From Clavelina lepadiformis (Eukaryota > Chordata > Ascidiacea > Aplousobranchia > Clavelinidae): a DNA stretch of 64,000 nt. This document shows, in pieces, positions 33,491 through 45,129 of the stretch. The DNA is taken from positions 1,676,501 to 1,740,500 of the forward strand of contig NC_135241.1 in assembly GCF_947623445.1 (NCBI RefSeq). Reading direction: 5' to 3'. Below the pieces are notes generated by a model. The model was not told the DNA's origin, ran no database searches, and was given only the letters and a program-made list of their open reading frames with translations. How positions within the stretch are numbered: position 1 is the stretch's first letter; every line of letters starts with the position of its first letter. The position numbers were made by a program, and so were the translations under genes.

Positions 33491-36400
33491 ATGGACAATA
33501 TTACAGGAATTATCAACGTTTTGAATGCCACGACAACAACAACTGTCCTTGAAAGGTAAGAAAAGTTACAACTTATAAGTTCTTCTTCTGAAAAAAACAG
33601 TCTAATGTAGATTTATTTTTCCGACCAAACAAAATCACGATCAAATTGAAACAAATGCCTATAATTTTCTATTTTGGAGCAACTTATTTGCGCATAGTTT
33701 TATCACTTACGTTTATAATAATCTTTAATGCTTTGCTGTCAAAGCAACGCGACACAGCTTCTTCAGTTGGAAAAAGCTAGAGAGTGGAAAGTCTTCTGTG
33801 GTCCCAAAACCAACGTTATTTGCAAACAAACGACAATAAACAATTGCATCACATGCAAGTATGACCTATGTGCAACCTATATACCAACGTAAAAGTAAAA
33901 TTATAAAGTCAGTTGACGTTTTGTTGTTCTATTTTTCAGTCAGCCTTCTTTCTGGGTCGTGTTTTTTTATTTAATTTTGAACGGGATATGTGGTTTATTT
34001 GGGAATACAGCACTTATCGCTCATGCAATTACCCAATGGCGAAAAAAAGAAAATTGCTGGCACTTGGTGAAAACGTCATTTGCGTTTTCACATCTTATAA
34101 CAGGTAAGTTGATTGTCATCGTTCAAGTCATCGTTTCAAAATGTTTGATCATTTATTATCTAAAAGGAGAAAAACCGTTATAAATTTTTTAAACAAAATT
34201 CTTAATTCTCATGGGTCTTAAATCCCAAGGTTTTTTCGTGCTATCAGTACCGGCACCAAATATTATTTGGACTTTGGAAGCTAGGCCTGCTGAAATAGAA
34301 GATATTTCTTGGAAACACAGAAGAGATTTAAGAGCAATGACGTGCGGACTCTTTGGGGTTTTCGGCGTTTTTGCCGCAATGATTCAATCGTTTTTCGTCA
34401 GCTACGAGCGCTTTTGTGCCATCAAGTGGCCATTGCTTACTATGAATCAGTCAACCAAAAAAATTGGCATAAAAATCGTCAGTACGTGGATCTTTACTGT
34501 TGTGGCTACCAGTTATGTTAGTAAGTAGTTATAAGTTAACTATTATAGTGGTGCTTGTGGTTAATTTACAGGTATAATTCCGTATGAAAGCATGAGCATT
34601 GGCCAGCTTTACTGTAACTTTCTGTTTGATGAGGTGAATATAAGTAGGTCAAACATTTCATTTAGAAACTAAGGTCAAGTCTCTTTTTAAATGCATTTTC
34701 TAACTGTTTATTACTCCGAGTGGATGACACGGCTCTGCAAGTATTAACTATTGTTTAGAGCTTAGGTTATTATATGAGTTAGCTTGGCAAGCCCTGATGT
34801 TCACTTAGAATTGTTTGTGATTTTCTTTTATCATTTTAGCTTGGTTTCCTCAGTCGTATGATTTCATCTATTACTCCTTCCTATTTTTTTACTTTCCCGA
34901 TCTTCATACCGAGAATCTAATAGAAGCATTCATTCTAGTGACTTCGATCATCCTTTTTTACCTTGTGATTGTAAGTATAAAGTAGCTTAGCCTAAAGCGA
35001 AAGTGTTTCAAACGTAAATTATTTTTGTCTCTTTATTGCGTGCAATGTTTTAAAGATGTGTACTGTAACGTGAACGCTACCACCTGCAGCATGCATTTAA
35101 ATTTTACAACAAAGGTTTTTAGAATGTTTAAGTCAAAGAATATATCATAAGGAAATTTATTTTTGCAAAGCTTCATGATTGACTTCCAACACTTACAGTG
35201 TTTAGGTACAACTTTGAAACTTTAAAGCTTATAAAGTATATCTATTTCAGAGAACGGAATGAAATAAGACAACGTCCAATTATATTATTCAATAATTCTA
35301 TTATCTTCAATATTGATATGTTTAAAATTTGTCTATGAACCTTGTTGTTGATCATCCAAAACGAATAGGATAAATTATTTTTTGTTTTAATTGAAAACAA
35401 AAAAAAAACGGTTATAACTATATAAACAAGGTTTGCAGCTGACGAGTTTGCAATATGATGTTGTTGTTGTTGTTTTACAAAGCGTAAATGCTTAATTCTT
35501 TATTGGCATATCATAAGTATTAGATTTACCTGAAAAACTGGAATATCTGGATAAGTTAACCGCTCTGACTTGGTGCAATTTTTTTTAAAAGAACATGACA
35601 ATTGTTGTCAGTAGTTTCTGATAAGAATTCACAAAATTGACTTCACTTCATTTGAATTGGTTTTGTTGATTAGGTTTTATCATTAAGGTATTTTTTGTCC
35701 AAAAGCATTAAAATGCAATATAAAATCAAGTTTGTTTCTATGTGAATACATACCAACCAACAAAATGCAAAATTTTTAAGACATCAATTGAGTTGATTTA
35801 ATTTGATTCACTTCTTCCAGAAGAGTCGACTCGGCAATTCGCTTTTCATGATATGATTAAGACCCTGTTAGATACTAATTATGGTACTTTATATGATATA
35901 CAACTCTTATCCCAATGAAACAAAAAAAAACTTTACTACAGCAAGCTTTCAATTGATTTAAGATAATTTCAGCATATTATGCCCACAAATTGTCTGTTTT
36001 TGATGCTTTAAATTATACTTTAATCATATTTGACTCGAGTTGACTCTAGTTGACTCTAACCAACTAATTATTTGACCATTTGCCTCCTAAGTATAAAGAG
36101 TATTTCACTTGATTGCAACTTTTTATATAAAAGATTAAAATATGAGATACACAATTTCTTGTCAGTTCTATTATAACCCATAATCAATCTTTCTTTATAT
36201 TTGCATTTACGCTTGCCAGGTGGCAGCTTGATTTTTGCCCAAATAAATCATATCAAAAGTGATTTAATTTGAATTAAGATCGATTTTCTATAGATTTTCT
36301 TCACCGGTGCTAGCGTCTTGTCAACCTATAAAGCAAACCTTGCCAGAAGCAGGATGATGGGTCGTAGTAATCAAGTCAGCCGTCTTTCACCAACTTACAA

Positions 36401-37300
36401 GACACTAGCTCTCGTAGCATCAATAGTAACCGCAATTGCCGGTAAGAAATTGTGAAAAAAGACTAACAATTTAATTGCTTACAAATTTAAGATAGTTAGC
36501 TATTAATTGATGTCATTTTATTTTCAAAACTATGATCGATGTTTCTCTGCAGTGCCTACACTGATTGCATTTGGGTTGTATTACAACGAAATACAAGTTG
36601 ATTTGTTCATGGCTATTTGCTCCTTTTTTGCTTTTACCTTTGGGTAAGTTAATGAATCAAACACAAACAATGTCAAGTTGCTTAAAGTATACACATAAGT
36701 AAATAACAAATAAGTAGAACATCTGCTTTGATTTTGGTAATTGTTCTATGGCTATGAAAGAATTAATCAAGCAAAAGTTTTAAATGCATTTAGTTTCTTT
36801 GTTGACACTAATTCGTTAAAATCCTAGAAATAAAAAAGTCTGTACGTTGAAAGCTATTACCTTTCTCGGTTTCTTAATTGCTTAATTTGAAACTTAGAAA
36901 ATAGTTTACTTCAAATTAACCACAGTGTACACTTTATAACTTAGTTCTTATTTAAATTAGATTTTCTTCGAATAAGTTATTAAAGATGTCATACTAAGCA
37001 AAATACATATATCTATAGGCTTACATTGAGACACACCCGCTAACTTATGCATTAACTTTTTCTCCTATTTTGACTTAAACGCTTATTTTTACAACAGTCC
37101 GCTTAACCATTGGCACAATAGTCATTTTCTCGTTTCTTTTCTCTAGTCAACTTCTAGCATTAAATACTCTTTGTTCTAATTACAGGTTCCAAAACGTACT
37201 TATTTTTCTGTGGAAAGACAAAGATTTTAGAACATTTGTGAAAACTTCTATAAACAACGCCTACGCTTGCGTGAGAAAACAACTAATTTTAAGTAATTAA
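33491..37300 (+). CDS. Divergent rhodopsin-like GPCR A3
   Basis: Eight exons, 372 codons: 33491-33555, 33745-33858, 33940-34103, 34230-34520, 34840-34970, 36294-36441, 36553-36643 and 37186-37300 (TAA). Introns and exons are nearly identical to A1. The protein differs by scattered substitutions and by a two-residue deletion in the third intracellular loop (MMGRSNQV instead of MMGRSSGNQV). It shares the four-Cys N-terminus, GNTAL in TM1, His at 2.50 (SHLITG), SYERF, and a TM7 with NVLIF. The frame is intact and all phases agree. Because the duplication is recent, A1 and A3 probably bind the same unknown ligand. Confidence 0.88.
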
Positions 37301-38738
37301 AATACTGTACAAATAACTCGTTAATTTATTTGAAATAACGTTTTGTGTTATGAAAAACTTGTTTTGTTTCAAAATATTTTACATTTTTTATCAGATACAA
37401 AACAAGCAAACACATCCAGTACCACTACGACAGTATGAATTCAACTCAGTACTTGTGTCCGGCTTGATAATGGCGGCAAAGAAAACATTGCGTTTTTCTT
37501 TTCATTAAAATATTTTTGTTTTGCAATGCAATTTGATAATTCTTGCTCAAGGAGTATTGTTTGCATAAATTTCTTGAGATCATTTTGTTGTTGTTAATAT
37601 AGAATTGTTTTTTTTTTGTATGAAACAGCTACCTTATTAAGCTGGTATAAATTGTTTGTGCTTGTATTTTTTTCGGTTTTTCTTCTATAGGCCAGACACC
37701 CTGACCTTGACACTGTCCTGACACACTGAAAAATGCAAAGGTGCAGTAGCAAACAAAATGAAAATCATTTTTTGTTCATACACCTCTTCGGGCACACGAT
37801 AACCTAGAACAAGGGTTCTTAAACATTTTGGGCAGCACCCTTCTTTATAAGTTTCAGCATAGCTCGCACCACACACTCAAAATTTAAAAAAATATAAAAG
37901 ACACATCTCTTATTCTATCTACCAAGTGAACCCAAATTACGGGACGTAGATACAATGCAACATAATTATGCGCAAATTGAAGTACTTTGTTTAAAAAAGC
38001 AGCATGTCGACAAAAAATGTTGACTACTGTTGTGGAAAGCATCAACTTGGTGTAGCTTGAATACATCCTGTGGTAGGATCGCCTTCAAGTTTAAGAACTC
38101 CTGTTCTAGGCTATCCTGTGCCTTAAGCGGTGTATGAACAAACTGCTTGTTATTACCTAACTTTGCATTCTTCAATTGTTTTTCAGAGGAGTTTTTACGT
38201 ATTTTGATTTTGCAAAGGCTTTTGAAAGACGTAGCCCGCATTTGGTAGCTGCTGTGAAGTACTGTAAATGCGTTAAATAACGTGCGAATAACCCTTTTTA
38301 AAGAATTAAGCGGAGTGGTTTGTTACACATCTTCGTATAGGTATTTGAGGAAACAAAACAGGGATTGTACCTGTAGAATGCCAATGGTGACAGCCCCTCA
38401 CAGCATCGTTTCTGTCTGCAGATAGCCTTGGATGAACCAACTTATAATTGCTAAGCACTTCATCATATAAACATTGAAAGTATTATTAGCTGGTGATTAA
38501 TAGATAAATAGAATTCATCTTATTGATTTCATCGTCCTAAAATCGATTATTTTGATCTTTATCGTGGATTCTTGAACGTTGACTGATGAAATAAAGATTT
38601 ATTGAAATAAATTTTTTGTGAGTCTCGGTGGAAGGAACACTAGCTCATAGGTCCTTCAAAAAGAACTACTCCAGCTAACACCTTTTCACATAAACTAAGC
38701 GATCGTTGCAAGCGTGCTTTAGAGATATTTGTAATCAA
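37301..38738. other. Spacer A3-B3
   Basis: Duplicate of 25730-27162. It contains the second copy of the MITE and no recognised gene. Confidence 0.5.
37798..38115. mobile_element. hAT-like MITE between A3 and B3 (duplicate copy)
   Basis: Same element and same location as 26225-26542, with the ends CCTAGAACAAGGG and, read inward from the right, CCTAGAACAGGAG. It was carried along by the segmental duplication. Confidence 0.55.
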
Positions 38739-41700
38739 ATGGACAATATTACAAAAATCATCACCATTTGGAATGACACGACGATTACAAATGCTCTTGA
38801 AAGGTAAAGAAATTCATTAAATATAAATTTCTTATCTTAGATCAAATGTAAGTACAATTAAATATATAGAAACTATAAATGACATCACAGCTTTATTTTC
38901 TTATATTTGACTCAGTAAAATTGGAATAAACTAGATAGCTGCTATAACAACTTCACCGTTTTATTATTGTTGAATATACTTATATTCTTATATATTTGAT
39001 TTACATTAATAATTAAATAATTATTGTTTGGTGTATTTTAGTCATGCTGTATATTATACATATGTTTTGTTTGGAAAGAAATGCAACTCAGTTACACAAA
39101 GCAACAGAGTGGAAAATTTTCTGTGGTTCCGAAACCAACATTATTTGCAAACAAACGACAATAAAAAACTGCATCACATGCAAGTATGACCTATTCAACT
39201 CGATAGACGTCGATGACATTTAATGACATTTTGCTATATTTGCAGTCAGTCTTTATTCTGGGTCGTATTTGTGTATCTTCTTCTGACCGGAGTATGGGGA
39301 GTCATAGGAAATACAGCTCTTATTGCTCATGCAATTACCAAATGGCGAAAAAACAGAAGTTGCTGGTACTTGGTGAAAACGTCACTTGCCTTTTCACAGC
39401 TTTTAATGGGTAAGATTACCGATTATTTAAACTAAATTTTCAAAATCTAGAATATCACTTGTATTTTGTGTGTGTGTGTTTTTATTTGTAAATTACAACT
39501 TTTTCAAACATTGACTCTGTCAAGAATCACGGTTTATTAAGATAAACAAAATTGTCCATTTCTATCTTTATATACTAGCTAAGTAATTATATGCAAAGTA
39601 CAAGCAACACAAGGTGTTTTAATCTCACCAGTTTTATGTTGTAAGATGTTTATGTATTGGCTGTACCGGCACCAAATATTATTTGGACTTTGGAAGCCAC
39701 ATCTCTCGAAATACAGAGAAATTCTTGGAAACACACAAGGAACGTGACGGCAATTACGTGCGGAATCTTTTTGTCGCTTTGTGTTTCATCCATCTTGTTT
39801 CAATCATTTTTGGCCAGTTATGAGCGCTTTTCTGCTATCAAGTGGCCATTGTTCAGTATGAAGCAGTCAAACAAGAGAATTGGATTCAAAATTGCCAGCG
39901 TTTGGACTTTCACTTTTCTTGTCACCAGTTACTTCAGTAAGCAGAATTAGTTTTAAACTGTTATTGTATTTTTGGATTGCCGCAGATCCACTATTTTCTA
40001 CATTAAATTAATATTTCGTTGCTATAATGAATACTGTTAAAATTTGTAATAGTTAAACTAAATTGGCAAGTCCTCAAATTTTTGTTCCCGTTTTTGAGTT
40101 TACATTACTTGGATCTTAGGTTGGTTTCCTTATTCCTTTGATTACATCTATTACCCGTTTATCTTCATATACTTTCCCGATCTTCAAACGGATAATTTGG
40201 TTGAGCCTTATCTTATATTGTCGGTGATTGCAGCCTTTTACCTTGTCATGGTAGGTAGCCCTTAAGTGAGTTTTTAAAAATAGTAAGTTAGGCCTATAGG
40301 CTGCATCTAATGGAGGATGTATCTCAATACCACATTTTACTTTAAACTTTGTTAAGTTATTATTGCTTTGCACACAAATCAACATGAAATTTCTGAGAGG
40401 ACGCTAGTTCATTTCTGTAGAGCTTTCCGAAACATTGCAAAAATGGACTGTGTTTATGTAACCGAAAATTATTGCCTTCTGGTGCCAGGCTGTTTTCCCT
40501 CATTCACGGTGAACAGCGACACCATCAGTAAAGTCAAAAAACCAATTTCTTTTATTAAAGAGCCCCCACGACCAAAGCCAAACCGACCCCTTTAAATCAC
40601 TTGACAACGGCTTTTATACAATACAAAAGGTGAGGCGCCAAGCTATTGGTAAGATAAGAACGCACAAAACGTGAGATAAACAATGATCATGACAAGTAAC
40701 CATCTAAAACCAAAACACCGTGAAGTAATCATCGCACATCGAGTAAAAAATTAACGCATTATAAAACGTAAAAATAAAAAAGATACTATAAATATATTTT
40801 TGTTACATTTACAGGTAGGCTAATTGCTTCATTAAAAAAAATCTATTTTTGCTCACAATCTTGTTGATTAATGCTGATTAGAATGATATCATCGCTAATA
40901 CTGCAATAATGCTTTAAGTAACGAGATTTGACTCATTAGTCGAAAGCTGTTTGACTCATTTGGTTTCGAGTCAAAAACGTTTTGTTTTATTGGAACTTTG
41001 TGTTGGAGAGATCAAAAACATGAAATACAAAATTTCGTGTCACTCCTATTACATTGTACTGTAATCGAGCTTAATAATATTTGAATTTACGCCAGCCAGA
41101 TGGCGACTTGATGTTTCTTGCCAAATAAAATATTTTGAAAATAATTTAACTGAATTAAAATCGATTTTCTTTAGATCTTCTTCATCTGCGCAAGTGGTTT
41201 ATTACCACATAAAGCGAACCTTGTCCGAAGCAAGATGATAGTTCGTCGCAGTAATAATAACCTAACCAGTCTATCATCTACACACAAGATACTTGCCCTC
41301 ATAGCATTAACATTTACCATATTTGCCGGTATCTGATTTAAAATGACTCATTTTTTGTTCGTATTAACTATGAATACTTTTCCAATGTTAATTGTTTTCA
41401 TAATTTGCAGTGCCTTTAATTATTTCATTTGGATTATACTATAAAGGAATTCAAGTTTACCTTATGATGACTATTTTTACCCTTTTTGGAATGAGTTATG
41501 GGTAAGTAATCAAATTTGCTAATTTAGTTTTTGTAATTGGTGTTTAAGTTGTGTTCGTTTTAAAGCTATGTTTCTCGGTTTATTTAAGTAAAAAAATAAG
41601 TATCTAAATTAAATCTCCGTCTAACTTTTAAATCTAAAGTTAATATACCTTCAACCAAGTAAAATGACGACGAATCATTTCTAATATAACCTGCAATGGC

Positions 41701-41921
41701 TTTTCTTCTTGATCTACTTATGGTGAAATAATCATGTTCGATGTTCTGTTGCAGCTAAGGTCTAGCAACAAATATTTTTATAAACTTATTCTCATTGCAG
41801 GTCCATGAACTTACTAATTTTTTTGTGGAAAGACGAAGGCTTTAGAAGATTTGTAAAGGGTTTCATCAACAAAGCAAACTTTTGGTTGAGAAGGAAACTA
41901 CATTTTGATAACTTATTTTAG
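38739..41921 (+). CDS. Divergent rhodopsin-like GPCR B3
   Basis: Eight exons, 373 codons: 38739-38803, 39079-39183, 39246-39409, 39646-39936, 40120-40250, 41175-41328, 41411-41501 and 41801-41921 (TAG). It has the same exon count and phases as A1 and A3 but is clearly diverged in sequence. The N-terminus has MDNITK and the C-x7-C-x7-C-x2-C pattern. TM1 has GNTAL. TM2 has Gln where Asp2.50 is expected (SLAFSQLLMG). TM3 ends SYERF. TM7 and helix 8 read NLLIFLWKDEGFRR. Intron 5 is unlike that of the A genes. It is the only intact B gene in the window and an orphan receptor of unknown ligand. Confidence 0.87.
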
Positions 41922-42663
41922 CTCTTTAGGATATGATCCTTTCATCGGAATATTTTTGCTTTGTGATCCATTGTTTAAATTATCGCTTAAAATTAAGGAT
42001 TGTATAGAAATTGTTGGCCTTCATATTTCTGTTATTGATGAAGATCTGCCCGTAAAATACCGACGTCATTGAGTCAGTAATGGCTCGTTCAAGTGTAGTC
42101 TATTTTAACTTTTTTGATCACTTGTTATCCCATACCTGAAATTGCCTGTGAAAAAAGTGTAAACGTATTTCTAGCGACTTGCTTCTGAATGGAAACAATA
42201 GCTCGTTAGCACTCTTTTAAAAAACTATTGCATGTCCGTTTTCTCTCAAACGCTTCTTAAAAGAATACTTTTGAAAGTTGGCTACTCTTTGCCATTGTGA
42301 AACTAACGCAGATCACCATGTGAGTAAGCGATTCCTGTAGAAATTGACTTGTTTGTTAAACGCCGTGTTAGCTTCAGTAATATCTACAGTATTTCGCGAC
42401 ATCTTATGTTTTTGGTACAAAACCTATGTAATTTTATATGTCTTAAAGAAAGTGATTTTTGAAAACGGCTGCTGCATTCTTGCATATTTCAGTAATTGTG
42501 AAAATTTTGGTAGTTATTTTGGGAAAGCCCCTGCATTTTAGTGGTGACGTGTGTTGAGTTTTTGTTGTTGAAAGTTTCTACCTGGCACCTGCCAAGTCAT
42601 TATTGTGTGATTTTTCAGGAGTTGGTTTGGTTGACTTGGGGTTTGGAAAGCTTGGTTTATAAA

Positions 42664-42747
42664 ATACAAGTGCACAACCAGATGAAGTCACAAAAAGAGT
42701 AGTTGGGTTCTGGTATACGAAGGCATCTTGTGGTTGTGCACTTGTAT
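42664..42747. other. Hairpin-forming inverted repeat
   Basis: The left arm ATACAAGTGCACAACCA pairs perfectly with TGGTTGTGCACTTGTAT at 42731-42747. After a three-base bulge, GATG pairs with CATC. The total length of about 84 nt with a loop of about 39 nt is compatible with a microRNA precursor or a very short MITE. Function is unknown. Confidence 0.5.
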
Positions 42748-43850
42748 ACTATAGACCTGGACAGCTTAAGCAGACAGTTTAGATGCTAGTGGTTAATTGT
42801 TAAGAAATGAAAATCAAAGTAGCCATGTGAATGATGTGATATGTCAGTATGTGGAGGTATATTTGTGTTAGATGTTATATGGAATGGATGATTTTTCCCA
42901 CTGAAAACCGCCAAAACAGGACTATTATTAAGCTACAAGCTTTGCGTTTCAGTGTTTTACGTATAGGCCTAGACCTGATTTAGTGAGTTAGTTGCACTCG
43001 ATACCTCCAGTTTTTACCATTTTTGCGCTCGAATTCTTGCCGTCCTGCATCCCCAAAATCTCATCGGAAAGTGCTATACTTTCCACTTTCGCACACTTTT
43101 CCAGTTCAGCAGTTTGGTGCAAATCTGCAGTTAGTGAATCTATATAGTTATAGCCATGTATACCAAATGCTTAAAAGTAAAGCAGTTTTTAACAAGAAAT
43201 TATAGCCTACAGGCATGCAGAGAAATCAATGTTTGAAATGGCTGAAAACAATGTGCCCCAATTTTAGGATTTTTTAAATTGGTACTCACTTCAGAGCATT
43301 AACTGACCAAGTTTGCCGTTTTATGATAAACTGGTTCGTTAAAAAACTTTTAATAAAATGCTAATACATTCTAATATATTTTAGTAATAATACTCCAGTT
43401 GCAGTATAAGCTACATAAAAAATTTTTGAAATGAAAGCTGTTTTCAGATGCCTAGGATCCTGATTAGCCATGCTGGAAGGTGTGGCACCTGCATGCAGGA
43501 GATTTATTAACATGCTGAATTATAGTAAACAAAAAAAGCAAAGCTGGTTGTTTGAGTGCCAATTTATCATAAATAAAGAAATAATGTATTCTTCGGTACA
43601 TGTCATCACACCAAAGTTTGCGTCTTTGCATGCACGATTTCGCGTCTAAAACTGCTGTACTTTCAAGTGTGGCTTACTGGCAGCATGGTATGGTGAACTG
43701 GAGTTTTTCTCAAAATTAGTAAAACCTTCGCTTGACTTGTCTGTTTACATTGTCCAATGGTTATGTACTTTAACTTTTTTTTTAGTGGTTTTACCAGACT
43801 TCTGGGTTATTCAACATGACCTTGAACATGACAATTTATTTAGACTAAAA

Positions 43851-44381
43851 TAGGGTTGCCATACGTCCGGACATGTCCGGAATTTTAGTGTTCAAAATGC
43901 GTCCGGGGAGAAATGCTAAAATATGCTTAAATGTCCGGAATTTTTTAAAATTGTTTGTTGCGTTACGGGTAATAATTTCATTGTTATGTCATAAACGACA
44001 ATACAGCGCTCTATTTGGGATACATGGATGAGTGGAGCTGGGCTAGTAGCTGAAGGCCTTATATCTTGGTCGATATTGCAAAATTTAGAACATGTGTGAA
44101 ACGATAAGAGCGTATATTCACTGAAGAAAATTATTAAGCAGTGAAAGCAGTAGAAAAATAGCGCAACAAGAGGTCTGTTGCAGACCCAATTCACGAGGCC
44201 CAATAGCCTAGTGAATTCACGACACTATGTTCAAAAATCCACTCCGGTATACAATCAATAGGCAAAGCATTGCTAGTGTGACGTCATATTGACAGACGAT
44301 GTGTTCATACCTCATTTTAAAAACCGCTAGTGGGCACTAAAGAGTGTCCGGATTTTAGGCCACGAAAATATGGTAACCCTA
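43851..44381. mobile_element. hAT-like non-autonomous element
   Basis: Ends TAGGGTTGCCATA and TATGGTAACCCTA are inverted repeats with one mismatch. They are flanked by the 8-bp duplication GACTAAAA (43843-43850 and 44382-44389). GTCCGGA motifs recur near both ends. It is 531 bp long without a transposase. Confidence 0.85.
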
Positions 44382-45129
44382 GACTAAAACTTATCATTGC
44401 CCAAAGGCTTTGCAACAATAACGCTGTGTTACTGTAGATCAGTGTTTTCCAATTCTTTTTTCAACAGCAACCCCCTGGACAACTTGTGATAATAATCAAT
44501 TGCTTGTTCAACTTAAAAGTAAAAGCGAATTTATTATCCATTCAAGAAGTGAGAAAAACACATGCATGCTTGTAAAATCAGCACTTAGATTAGCCTGAAA
44601 TTTGTGTAACTTTTTGCAATTATTCAACGCATGATGGATCAATTATAACAACTAAAACATTTCTGACACAACAAGACATTCCTCTTTTGAACTGAGTAAA
44701 CTTTTCTTTCAACTACATCGATTAGGGAATAAATTGAACATTGACAAGCCTAACTCGTGCCATCAAATCAAATCTAGGTAGCAGGCGTTATTACACCATC
44801 CACCATTCAAGTCAAACAAAGCTTTAATGCTGTAGATTAATACCTGTTTTACACAATTACAAGTTCGATACTGCGGCCGCCCCAATCTATCATAAAGTAT
44901 AAAACACACTTGGTTGGAATTGTTGTGATTATTCAATTAACTTTAAACAAGGTGCTCATTGTCTTACAACTTTAGAATTGAAAAACTGTTTCAATTGTTA
45001 AGAAGTTGATAACAAAAGATAAAATTTTATGACAATATCTAGTACTTCATCATACGGTTTTGCTAGACGACAAGACTGGCATGAATTGTGGACGTTAGTT
45101 TGTATAAATAATATTTTAGTAGTTTAGTA

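Larger units (their letters stand above)
17525..41921 (+). repeat. Tandem segmental duplication array, unit order psi-A-B
   Basis: Three units of a rhodopsin-like GPCR cluster are recognisable. Unit 1 is psi1 17595, A1 21871 and B1 27163 (truncated). Unit 2 is psi2 27847 and A2 first exon at 30485. Unit 3 is psi3 31829 (5' truncated), A3 33491 and B3 38739. Introns and intergenic DNA are also alike, for example 25730-27162 versus 37301-38738. This marks recent segmental duplication. Unit junctions lie near 27730-27780 (B1 to psi2) and 30575-31828 (A2 to psi3, filled by an LTR element). Confidence 0.85.
41922..45129. other. Spacer between the GPCR array and SELENOS
   Basis: No coding exon was recognised. 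It holds a strong hairpin (42664-42747) and a hAT-like element (43851-44381). A sequence near 44440 (CAGTGTTTTCCAATTC) resembles one end of a hAT element, but no matching second end was found. Confidence 0.5.

Noticed and set aside
43916..44203. 95-codon minus-strand frame
   Set aside because: It lies inside the hAT-like element and has no transposase features.
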